Shown here: positions 1 through 7,664 of the stretch, in pieces | How the letters are laid out: each line of letters starts with the position of its first letter | How positions within the stretch are numbered: position 1 is the stretch's first letter | Assembly (NCBI GenBank): GCA_934555895.1 | Contig: CAKTFH010000032.1 | Location: forward strand, 1-23,909 | Origin: an uncultured Muribaculaceae bacterium | GTDB taxonomy: Bacteria > Bacteroidota > Bacteroidia > Bacteroidales > Muribaculaceae | Direction: 5' to 3' | DNA length: 23,909 nt | Program-made: the position numbers and the translations under genes | The notes under the pieces: model-generated | Told to the model about the DNA's origin: nothing | Seen by the model: only the letters and a program-made list of their open reading frames with translations | Database searches by the model: none

Positions 1-129
1 TATAGCTACATTGCTATCGCGGCAACCGTCTGTATATCTACTCGTTACAAAACAAACTGTCAAACTAGGGAAATTACCATTTCCATGCCAATTTTCCAAC
101 GGTGCCGGCTGTTTTTGGTGCCGAATATC

Positions 130-2454
130 TTATTTCTTTTTGAAACGCAGACCTTTCAGCAACTGGTCGTGACTGATGCGATAGGGCATTTTCTTGCCTT
201 CGGAGGTGATTTCCTCTATGAAAGGCGACTCCGATTCGGGGTTCTCCACCTCAATTACGAGCGTGTTGTCGGGGTAGTAGTTTTTATCAAGATGTATGGT
301 GACTTTGTCGAATGTCGGAGTGGTGAGTGTGTAGGTGGGTATTCCGGGAATGTCAGGATAGAAGCCCATCATGGAGAAAATGGCCCATGCCGACATGGTG
401 CCGGCGTCGTCGTTGCCGGGGATGCCGTCAGGTTGGGTGGTGAAATATTTCTGCAGAAGTTCGGGGATGAGTTTCTGAGTGCGCCATTCCTGTCCCTTAA
501 TTTGTGAGAAGAGGTAGGGATAGGCTATGTCGGGTTCGTTGGCTGGGTCATAGTTACCGCGGTCGAACACGCTCTGGAGTCTTTCGGTGAACTTCTTCGG
601 GCCTCCCATCAGTTTCATCAGTCCGGGTATGTCGTGAGGCACGTAGAAGGTGTAGTTCCATGCGTTGCCTTCGTGGAACCCGGGCGACGGCTCGAAATTC
701 TCGCCCTGTTTGGGGTCGAATGGCGTGAGGAAAGTGCCGTCGGGAAGCAGAGGACGCAGCGTGCCGTAATCTTTGCTATAGTAGTGTCGGTAGTTTTTGG
801 AGCGCTCTCGCAGTGCCTTGGCGTCGTTGTGGTGTCCGAGGCTGTCGGCAAGAGCGGCCAGGGCGTAGTCGGCTATATAGTATTCGAGAGCGTGACTCAC
901 CGAGTTGTCATACTGCTCGCGCAGGGGCACATAGCCGAGGTTCATGTAGTCGTCGTTGTCGGGGCGCAGCAGATTTTCCGGTCCTGGAGTGAAGGCGCCT
1001 TTCATCATGGCCTGATAAGCCTCGTTGATGTCGAAATCGCGCAGTCCTTTGCTCCATGTGTCTACAATCACCGGAGTTGCGGGGTCGCCCTCCATAGTGA
1101 GTGTCTCGCGGCCGTAGAGCTCCCATTTAGGCAGCCATCCGTGCTCGCGGTATATGTCAAGCATGCTTTTCACCATGGCCTCCTGACGGTCGGGATACAC
1201 AAGGGTCATGAGCTGATGCAGATTGCGGTAGGTGTCCCACAGGGAGAACACTGTGTAGCGGGGGAGCACAGCCGCGCTGTCGGCCGCTGTCACTGCTCCG
1301 GCGGCGCGGTAGATGTTGCCTATAGAGTCGCTTTCAGCAATAGGGTAGTCGCCGTTTACATCATTCAGGATGTTGGGGTGAATCAATGTATGGTATAGTC
1401 CGGTATAGAACACCTCCTTCTGCTCGGGAGTGCCGCCTTCGAGTTCGATGCGTCCAAGGAGTGAATTCCATTCTGATGATGCAGCCTCCTGTACAAGGTC
1501 GAACGCCGAAGATGATTCGGCTATATCGGTATCGAGCAGAAGTTCGGTTCCGGCAAGTTCGGCATGCAGATTGCGGCGTGCGTTTTCGATGCTTGTGAAC
1601 GACACTGCTACTGCCACTTGAATCTGCTCGCCCGGTTTGGTTTCGAAAGTCATATAGACACCTATGTCGTCGCCGCTCATGGGGCGCCCGTAGCTGTTGT
1701 CATACACTTTGTATTTGCCGCTGTGGATATCCCACTCGGCTTCCACGCCCTGCATCTGCCGCTGTTTTTTCCAGTAACCTGAAGATGCCGGTGTGCGGTC
1801 GACCCTCATCACAAAATAAATGGGGAAAACTGCCTGGGGCACGTAGCAGAATGTGCCGAGAAGTTTCGAGCCTTCGAATTCGCGGGCGTTGACACGTTTT
1901 ACGGTGGCTCCGCTCTCGTTAGTAAGACCTTCGCCGAGGTTCAGCAGTATGTTGCCGTCTCCACCTGCCGGGAAGGTGAAGCGACTCACTCCCACACGCT
2001 GTGTGGCCGTGGCTTCGGCTATGATGCCGCTGCGGTCGAGAGTCACTCCATAGTAGCCTGGACGGGCTTTCTCTCCGTGATATGTTGTGCCGTAGTTGTG
2101 ATAGTCAACATCGAGAGGGCCCGTTGTGGCTGTGAGTAGCAGTGAACCGAGCTCGGGGCACCCTACGCCCGATAGATTCACATGCGAGAAACCGGTGAAG
2201 AATTTGTTCACATTGTCATAAGGCGTGGAGAACCACCGTGTATCTTTATCGTAGGTATTGAGATCCGACCCCATCACATTGAACGGGGTGACGGACATCA
2301 GTCCGTTGGGACGCACCGCACCGGGATTGGTGGTGCCGAAGTTGGTGGTGCCAATAAAGGGATTCACATATTCCGTGAAATCCACGGTGGCGCTCTGGGC
2401 CATTGTGGTGATTGCGGCGGCGAGTGCCGCCGTGACAGCGAGGTGTCTTATCAT
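130..2454 (-). CDS. GH92 alpha-mannosidase, SPI-secreted (paralogue A)
   Basis: Calcium-dependent exo-alpha-mannosidase of family GH92, 774 aa, full length for the family. An N-terminal hydrophobic stretch (residues 5-19) ending near Ala-Gln-Ser suggests a type I signal peptide and periplasmic location. The N-terminal beta-sandwich starts with VNPFIGT (30-36) and PGAVRPNG (44-51); the helical catalytic domain covers roughly 320-700. HEGNAWNY (594-601) supplies the probable general acid Glu595, and GNDDAGTMSAW (680-690) the probable base Asp682/Asp683. The usual GNEPxHH stretch is replaced by NEPDIAYPYLF and there is no His-Glu pair at the position linked to alpha-1,2 specificity, so the linkage cleaved probably differs from paralogue B. 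It is the last gene after the MFS permease and GH130 phosphorylase (74-base gap), an order I recall from the B. thetaiotaomicron BT1032-BT1034 region. Family certain; linkage unknown. Confidence 0.95.
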   Translation of the reverse strand: MIRHLAVTAALAAAITTMAQSATVDFTEYVNPFIGTTNFGTTNPGAVRPNGLMSVTPFNVMGSDLNTYDKDTRWFSTPYDNVNKFFTGFSHVNLSGVGCPELGSLLLTATTGPLDVDYHNYGTTYHGEKARPGYYGVTLDRSGIIAEATATQRVGVSRFTFPAGGDGNILLNLGEGLTNESGATVKRVNAREFEGSKLLGTFCYVPQAVFPIYFVMRVDRTPASSGYWKKQRQMQGVEAEWDIHSGKYKVYDNSYGRPMSGDDIGVYMTFETKPGEQIQVAVAVSFTSIENARRNLHAELAGTELLLDTDIAESSSAFDLVQEAASSEWNSLLGRIELEGGTPEQKEVFYTGLYHTLIHPNILNDVNGDYPIAESDSIGNIYRAAGAVTAADSAAVLPRYTVFSLWDTYRNLHQLMTLVYPDRQEAMVKSMLDIYREHGWLPKWELYGRETLTMEGDPATPVIVDTWSKGLRDFDINEAYQAMMKGAFTPGPENLLRPDNDDYMNLGYVPLREQYDNSVSHALEYYIADYALAALADSLGHHNDAKALRERSKNYRHYYSKDYGTLRPLLPDGTFLTPFDPKQGENFEPSPGFHEGNAWNYTFYVPHDIPGLMKLMGGPKKFTERLQSVFDRGNYDPANEPDIAYPYLFSQIKGQEWRTQKLIPELLQKYFTTQPDGIPGNDDAGTMSAWAIFSMMGFYPDIPGIPTYTLTTPTFDKVTIHLDKNYYPDNTLVIEVENPESESPFIEEITSEGKKMPYRISHDQLLKGLRFKKK

Positions 2455-2528
2455 CGGGTGGAAGTTAGGTGGAGAATGAGTCTTGGAGTTGTGTGAAATG
2501 AAGAGGAGAGGGGAATGAGTGTGAAGTG

Positions 2529-3491
2529 TCAGAGTGAATTGTTTTTAACGAAATCCACAATTTCGGAGATGCGACCGAAAGCCATGCCTACCACAGTGTC
2601 GGCAGCACCATAGTAGACGGCTACACGGTCGTCGCCGTCGGTGATGGCTGCGCAGGGGAATACCACGCAGGGCACATCGCCTGTTAGCTCATAATCGGTG
2701 GCTGGTGCCAGCAGATAAGGCTTGGTGCGCCAGAGCACTTTCGTGGGGTCGTCCTTCTGGAGGATTGCCGCACCCATCGAGTAGCGGTAACCGCGGCATG
2801 TGTTTATCACGCCGTGATAAAACATCAGCCAGCCCTCCTCAGTAAGGAATGGCACCGAGCCGGCACCGATTTTGGTGCACTGCCATGCGCTTTCGGTGAA
2901 GGGTGCCACTTTCATGAGGCAGCGGTGTTCTCCCCAGTATTTCATATCGGGGCTGAACGAGATGTAGATGTCGCCGAAGGGTGTGTGACCGTTGTCGCTC
3001 GGGCGCGACATCATAGCGAAGCGTCCTCCGAAGCGTTGGGGCAGGAGCACTCCGTTGCGGTTGAATGGCAGGAAAGCGTTTTCACACTGATAGAAGGTCT
3101 TGAAGTCGAAAGTGTACCCTATGCCTATTGTGGGGCCGTTGTAACCGTTGCACCAGGTTATCCAATAGCGGTCCTCGATCCAGGTGACACGCGGATCGTA
3201 TTTATATTCGCTCTCGATCATGTCGGTATTGCCCGGCTCAAAGTGGATTGGCTCGTCGGAGATATTCCAGTTGATGCCGTCGTCGGAGAAGCCGACATAG
3301 ATGTTCATCTGCACGGCCTTGTTGTCGCACCTGAACACTCCGGCGTAACCTTCGCCGAATGGCACCACCGCGCTGTTGAAAATGCTGTTTGACACTTTTG
3401 TGGCATATCGTCCGATAACGGGGTTTTTAGAGTAACGCCACATCACATCGGTGCATCCCGCGGGACGCTCCTCCCAAGGAAAGTTCTTCAT
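2529..3491 (-). CDS. GH130 beta-1,4-mannosyl-GlcNAc phosphorylase (predicted, GH130_2-like)
   Basis: Cytoplasmic five-bladed beta-propeller enzyme, 320 aa, no signal peptide. Predicted reaction: Man-beta-1,4-GlcNAc plus phosphate gives alpha-Man-1-phosphate and GlcNAc. Visible residues: Asp99 in YDPR (catalytic acid), Arg145 in FNRNG, Arg163 in MSRP and His226 in FYHG. As I recall the Uhgb_MP structure, the catalytic Asp is 104 and the phosphate ligands are Arg150, Arg168 and His231; all four occur here exactly five residues earlier, and Lys207 and Tyr237 also fit. Keeping the phosphate ligands argues for a phosphorylase rather than the hydrolytic beta-1,2-mannosidase branch. The 320-aa length favours GH130_2 over the longer mannosyl-glucose phosphorylases. 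It lies between the permease that could import its disaccharide and a GH92. A related beta-1,4-mannooligosaccharide phosphorylase remains possible. Confidence 0.92.
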   Translation of the reverse strand: MKNFPWEERPAGCTDVMWRYSKNPVIGRYATKVSNSIFNSAVVPFGEGYAGVFRCDNKAVQMNIYVGFSDDGINWNISDEPIHFEPGNTDMIESEYKYDPRVTWIEDRYWITWCNGYNGPTIGIGYTFDFKTFYQCENAFLPFNRNGVLLPQRFGGRFAMMSRPSDNGHTPFGDIYISFSPDMKYWGEHRCLMKVAPFTESAWQCTKIGAGSVPFLTEEGWLMFYHGVINTCRGYRYSMGAAILQKDDPTKVLWRTKPYLLAPATDYELTGDVPCVVFPCAAITDGDDRVAVYYGAADTVVGMAFGRISEIVDFVKNNSL

Positions 3492-3589
3492 CGTAGATAT
3501 TGTTTTTTACAGGCAAGCGGTTTAGGCTTCCGTGTGGTTTTGAAATCAAATGATATAATAATAACCATTATTACGCCAATGTTGTTGCA

Positions 3590-4969
3590 TCACTCGTCGG
3601 GCGTTTCGAGTGCTTCTACTTCTCCGGCAAGGAGTTTGCCTTTGTCATCATAACGGAAATAGCGGCGTGTCACAAGGCGTGTGATTATGAATGCGGGTAT
3701 GGTGCATATCATAACGACAACGAAAAACAGGCTGTAGCCGAGCCATCCGCTGAGCCATCCGCTCATCATGCCCGGAATCATCACGCCCAAATTCATTATT
3801 CCGGAGGCGAAGGCATAGTGGGCCATCTGATGTTTGCCCGGTGCCACCTGCTGCATCATGAAAAGTGTCAGACCAACGAAGCCGAATCCATATCCGAAAT
3901 ATTCAAGCACTATGCCGGTGGCTATAATCCATCCCTGTGCCGGCTGGAAAAACGCCAGAACGGCATATACGGCAAAAGGAATGTTGAAAATGCAGCATAG
4001 TGAGAAAAGAGTGCGCCGTAGCCCTCGCGATGAGATGTAGTAACCTGCTAGCAGAGAGCCCAACACGAAAGCTGCGGCTCCGAATGTGCCGTAGTATAGA
4101 CCTATCTGTTGGTTGTCGAGGCCTAGTCCTCCCACCTCCCGTCCGGCTTTCAGAAACAATGGCACAATCTTCACTACAAACCCTTCGCCGAAGCGGTAAA
4201 GCAAGATGAATGCTATGTAAATCCAGATATATCGCTTGGTGAAAAATTCTTTCAGCACATGCCACAGTTCGGCCATCACCTCTGAGGAAGTGCGTTTGCC
4301 GTTGCCGGAGGCAGCTGCGCTTCCGCCGGTGGGGAGGATGAAGATATGGTAGATGCCCAGCAGTATCATCACTCCCGACAGAATGCACATGATAATCATC
4401 CATGCGTTGCGGTTGGCGAGGAACATGGCTGCCGGTGAAGTGGCAGTGCCTGCGAAGCGGTTTATAAGGTACCCCGACAGATAGACCAGGCCGCCTGTGA
4501 CTACGATTTTCGCGATATTATAGAAGGCGCCCTGCCATCCGATGTATTTCGATTGCTCCGACGGAGATAGCGCTCCCATGTAAACGCCGTCACAAGCTAT
4601 GTCGTGAGTGGCGCCGCTGAAGGCAACGAGTGCAAGCAAAGCTATTGCTACCGGAAAAAAATGCGGCAACATCAGCGATAGGGCTACAAGGCCGAAACCT
4701 GCGCCGGTAAGAATCTGGGTTGTCACCACATAAAATTTGCGGGTTTTGAAGAGTTCGAGGAAAGGGCTCCATAGCGGTTTTAGTGTCCATGGCAGTAGTA
4801 TGAGCGATGTCCAGAAGGCGATCATCGCGTCTTCCACTCCCAGACCCTGAAACATGAGCACAGCGGCCATGTTGAGCACTACAAATGGCAATCCCATAGC
4901 GAAATATGCAGTAGGAACCCACGCTATAGGGCTGATTTTATTATGTTTTACCTGACTGTGGTTTGTCAT
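3590..4969 (-). CDS. MFS permease, AmpG-like, probable mannoside importer
   Basis: Inner-membrane transporter, 459 aa, with about twelve hydrophobic segments and no cleaved signal peptide. The stretch after the second helix (LLPWTLKPLWSP, about 58-69) and ATHDIACDG (about 120-128) resemble AmpG, the MFS importer of GlcNAc-anhydromuropeptides, which suggests a GlcNAc-containing or similar small glycan as cargo. A Ser/Gly/Lys-rich cytoplasmic loop (about 215-230) separates the two six-helix halves. It is the first gene of the permease-GH130-GH92 group (98-base gap to GH130), so import of Man-GlcNAc for cytoplasmic phosphorolysis is the simplest role. Transcription probably starts in 4970-5076, after the terminator at 5077-5124. 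The substrate is inferred from context only; another glycoside is possible. Confidence 0.88.
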   Translation of the reverse strand: MTNHSQVKHNKISPIAWVPTAYFAMGLPFVVLNMAAVLMFQGLGVEDAMIAFWTSLILLPWTLKPLWSPFLELFKTRKFYVVTTQILTGAGFGLVALSLMLPHFFPVAIALLALVAFSGATHDIACDGVYMGALSPSEQSKYIGWQGAFYNIAKIVVTGGLVYLSGYLINRFAGTATSPAAMFLANRNAWMIIMCILSGVMILLGIYHIFILPTGGSAAASGNGKRTSSEVMAELWHVLKEFFTKRYIWIYIAFILLYRFGEGFVVKIVPLFLKAGREVGGLGLDNQQIGLYYGTFGAAAFVLGSLLAGYYISSRGLRRTLFSLCCIFNIPFAVYAVLAFFQPAQGWIIATGIVLEYFGYGFGFVGLTLFMMQQVAPGKHQMAHYAFASGIMNLGVMIPGMMSGWLSGWLGYSLFFVVVMICTIPAFIITRLVTRRYFRYDDKGKLLAGEVEALETPDE

Positions 4970-5004
4970 TGCTTAATAATTGGGGAGAATGAGAATAGAG
5001 AGTC

Positions 5005-5019
5005 CCTTTGAGTCAAAGG
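5005..5019. promoter_or_regulatory. Perfect inverted repeat before the permease gene, possible operator
   Basis: CCTTTGA, one base, TCAAAGG: a perfect palindrome with 7-base arms, 36 bases upstream of the permease start codon. Read on the minus strand it contains TTCCTTTG (5014-5021), one base off the Bacteroidetes -7 consensus, but no clear TTTG box lies 19-21 bases further upstream. A repressor or activator site overlapping a weak promoter is possible; chance occurrence cannot be excluded. Confidence 0.35.
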
Positions 5020-5076
5020 AAGAAAGTGAGGGTGAGAGAAGATAGAAGTTGGGTATCGGAGATATGTGCTGATGAG

Positions 5077-5124
5077 AAAAAACGCCGGAAGCCGGGCGAT
5101 GTGAGCGCCACGAATCTTCCGGCG
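5077..5124 (-). terminator. Intrinsic terminator after the GH92 trio
   Basis: On the minus strand a perfect 9-base stem, CGCCGGAAG (5124-5116) with CTTCCGGCG (5091-5083), is followed directly by six T (5082-5077). Further GC pairing is possible inside the loop. It lies 19 bases past the stop of the GH92 at 5143-7542 and separates that transcript from the permease operon. Confidence 0.8.
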
Positions 5125-5142
5125 AAATTGTTCAGTTGTCAA

Positions 5143-7542
5143 TTATTTCTTATTCTTCTTCGATTTGGCAGCCTTCGCATTTTCCTTGTCGATTTTCTTG
5201 ATAAGGTCTTTTGCAATCTGCTCGTCGGAGAACGAGTAGGGGAGGCTCTCCTCCGATGTGCCGCGGGTAAGGTTAGGCTTGTCGGTCATATCGAAATCGA
5301 TTACGGCCCCTTCCATTATCATAGGATAGGTGATGAAGTTCTTGTCGTACTCCTTGCCGTTGACGGTCATGCGGTTGATGTAGCGGTTAGCGTCGGAGTT
5401 GTTCGGAGCGTTAATGACGAGTTTCTTGCCGTTTTCGAGGTTCACAGTCATCTTCTTGAATAGAGGAGACCCGAGAGCGTATTCGTCGGAGCCGGGAGCC
5501 ACGGGGTAGAAGCCGAGCGACGAGAATACATACCATGCCGATGTCTGGCCGTTATCTTCGTCGCCGCAGTAGCCGTCGGGGGTTGGGGTGTAGAGCTTGT
5601 CCATTACTTCGCGTGTCCAATATTGGGCTTTCCAGGGTTCGCCGGCCCAGTCGTAGAGATAAATCATGTGCTGTATGGGCTGGTTACCGTGAGCGTAGTT
5701 GCCCATGTTCATCACCTGCATCTCGCGGATTTCGTGGATTACGCCACCATAGTAGCTGTCATCGAAAATCGGGGGAACGGTAAATACCGAGTCCATCATG
5801 GCCACGAAGTCTTTTTTGCCGCCCATGAGGTCGATAAGGCCTTTAGGGTCGTGGAACACGCTCCAGGTATAGTGCCATGAGTTGCCTTCGGTGAAGGCAT
5901 CGCCCCATTTCAGCGGTGAGAAGGGCGCCTGGAAGGTGCCGTCCTCATTGCGTCCGCGCATGAGTTTGGTCTCCTTGTCGAAGAGGTTGCGGTAGTTTAG
6001 TGCGCGTTTTGCGTAAAGTTCCTGCTCTGCTTTGGGGCGGCCGAGAGCCTTTGCGAGCTGATAGATAGCCCAGTCATCGTAGGCATATTCGAGGGTGCGG
6101 GCTGCATTCTCGTTGATTTTCACATCGTAGGGCACATAACCGAGTTTGTTGTAATACTCGTGGCCGAGACGACCGGTGGAAGCCACCTGAGGATGTACGT
6201 TCTCGGTGCCGTTCACGATGCCTTTCCACAGAGCTTCGGTATCCTCAACCTTGATGCCTTTGAGGTATGCGTCGGCAAGCACGGAAGCGGAGTTGTTGCC
6301 CACCATGCAGCCGCGGTGGCCGGGCGATGCCCATTCGGGGAAGAAGCCGCTCTCTTTGTAAGCGTTGATCATGCCCTCCTGGATTTCTTTATTCACAGAA
6401 GGATAGGCAATGTTGAGAAGCGGGAAAAGAGCGCGGAAGGTATCCCAAAGGCCTGTATCTGTGTACATGTAACCGGGGAGCATTTTGCCGTTGTAGGGAG
6501 AGTAGTGCACCACGTTGCCGTTCTTGTCGATTTCGTAGAATTTACGGGGAAAGAGAGTTGAGCGATAGAGTGTGGTGTAGAATGTGCGGTCCTGGTCGAG
6601 GTTGCCGCCTTCCACATCAAACACGCCGAGTACTTTGTTCCAGCTGTCGCGGCCTTTGTTCATGACTGTGTCAAAGCTGTCGTTTCCAAGCTCTTTGAGG
6701 TTTTGCTCAGCCTGTTCGGGTGAGATGAACGAAGATGCCACACGTGCATGCACCTTCTCGCCTTTGGCTGTCTTGAAGCCTACGACTGCTCCGGTGTGGA
6801 AGCCTTTTTGCTCAAGTTTGTCCTCGGTGAGGGCATATTTGTCGGCAGAGAGTTTATCGTCGGGCTTGGACGGCTCTACTTTGTTGCTGAATGTGGCGGT
6901 ATAGGTGAGCGGTTTGTCGAATTCGATCACGAAGTAATTTTTGAAGTTTTCAGGCACTCCGCCGCTGTTTCGGGTGGTGTAGCCGATCACTTTGTTCTCT
7001 TCGGGAATAACCTTCACATAGCTTCCGCGGTCGAAACCGTCGATTACCACATACGACGAATCGTCGGGGAAAGTGAAACGGAACATTGCTGCACGCTCAG
7101 TGGGAGCGATCTCGGTTACTACATCATGGTCGGCCAGATAGGTCTTGTAGTAATAGGGCTTGGCCACTTCGCTTTTGTGGCTGAACCAGCTTGCACGGTC
7201 GTTTTCGAGATACTTGTCAGGCGAACCTGTGATGGGCATGATTGAGAACTGACCGTAATCGTTAATCCACGGGCTGGGTTGGTGTGTTTGCTTGAAACCG
7301 CGGATTTTGTCAGCGGTGTATTGATATTGCCAGCCATTGCCCATTTCGCCGGTCTGCGGTGTCCAGAAGTTCATGCCCCAAGGGAGAGCGATAGCGGGAT
7401 AGGTGTTGCCGGTGGAGAGGGCGAAAGTCGATTCCGTACCCATCAGCGGCAGAGCGAGGTCGGCAGGGCTTTTGATGTCAGCAGCATGCACGAGGGTAGT
7501 GCCGAATGCTGCTGCCAGAGCGATGCTGAGTAGTTTCTTCAT
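5143..7542 (-). CDS. GH92 alpha-1,2-mannosidase, BT3990-like (paralogue B)
   Basis: Exo-acting GH92 alpha-mannosidase, 799 aa. Type I signal peptide (MKKLLSIALAAAFG, cleavage near VHA-AD, residue 20-21), hence probably periplasmic. Probable general acid Glu552 in TEGNSWHY; acidic pair Asp661 and Asp663 in GDEDNGQ. IHE places His603-Glu604. From memory, B. thetaiotaomicron BT3990 uses Glu533, His584-Glu585 and Asp642/Asp644; the intervals here (+51, +52, +109, +111) are identical, which supports alpha-1,2 specificity through the same +1 subsite. Paralogues A, C and D lack this His-Glu pair. The last 26 or so residues are lysine-rich and look unstructured, an uncommon tail. Third gene of the GH92 trio, 122 bases after paralogue C with a stem-loop in the gap, and followed by a strong terminator. 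Confidence 0.95.
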   Translation of the reverse strand: MKKLLSIALAAAFGTTLVHAADIKSPADLALPLMGTESTFALSTGNTYPAIALPWGMNFWTPQTGEMGNGWQYQYTADKIRGFKQTHQPSPWINDYGQFSIMPITGSPDKYLENDRASWFSHKSEVAKPYYYKTYLADHDVVTEIAPTERAAMFRFTFPDDSSYVVIDGFDRGSYVKVIPEENKVIGYTTRNSGGVPENFKNYFVIEFDKPLTYTATFSNKVEPSKPDDKLSADKYALTEDKLEQKGFHTGAVVGFKTAKGEKVHARVASSFISPEQAEQNLKELGNDSFDTVMNKGRDSWNKVLGVFDVEGGNLDQDRTFYTTLYRSTLFPRKFYEIDKNGNVVHYSPYNGKMLPGYMYTDTGLWDTFRALFPLLNIAYPSVNKEIQEGMINAYKESGFFPEWASPGHRGCMVGNNSASVLADAYLKGIKVEDTEALWKGIVNGTENVHPQVASTGRLGHEYYNKLGYVPYDVKINENAARTLEYAYDDWAIYQLAKALGRPKAEQELYAKRALNYRNLFDKETKLMRGRNEDGTFQAPFSPLKWGDAFTEGNSWHYTWSVFHDPKGLIDLMGGKKDFVAMMDSVFTVPPIFDDSYYGGVIHEIREMQVMNMGNYAHGNQPIQHMIYLYDWAGEPWKAQYWTREVMDKLYTPTPDGYCGDEDNGQTSAWYVFSSLGFYPVAPGSDEYALGSPLFKKMTVNLENGKKLVINAPNNSDANRYINRMTVNGKEYDKNFITYPMIMEGAVIDFDMTDKPNLTRGTSEESLPYSFSDEQIAKDLIKKIDKENAKAAKSKKNKK

Positions 7543-7593
7543 GATTATTTGGTTATATTCAGTAGTTATTGGTTATCTCAGAGGGGGGTATTT

Positions 7594-7633
7594 CTTTCCT
7601 GCGGCATCTTTCATACAGATAGCCGCAGGAAAG
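7594..7633 (-). other. Stem-loop between two GH92 genes
   Basis: CTTTCCTGCGGC (7594-7605) pairs perfectly with GCCGCAGGAAAG (7622-7633), 12 base pairs around a 16-base loop. There is no T-run on the minus-strand 3' side, so it is a weak candidate terminator and more likely an RNA stabiliser or processing structure setting the relative expression of the 7665-9968 and 5143-7542 genes. No promoter motif was seen between it and the next start codon. Confidence 0.55.
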
Positions 7634-7664
7634 TGTCTTTACTCTAAACGAATGTTTTGCTGTT

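Noticed and set aside
69..84. Small hairpin GGAAAT-TACC-ATTTCC after the GH92 gene at 130-2454
   Set aside because: Only six mostly AT pairs and no T-run directly behind it on the minus strand; too weak to call a terminator.
634..1398. Plus-strand open frame of 254 codons inside the GH92 gene at 130-2454
   Set aside because: Opposite a clear GH92 reading frame with catalytic motifs; its translation is Val/Gly/His-rich without domain features.
3556..3573. AT-only inverted repeat between the permease and GH130 genes
   Set aside because: TAATAAT/ATTATTA arms are low-complexity and expected by chance in AT-rich intergenic DNA; no promoter motif was found with it.
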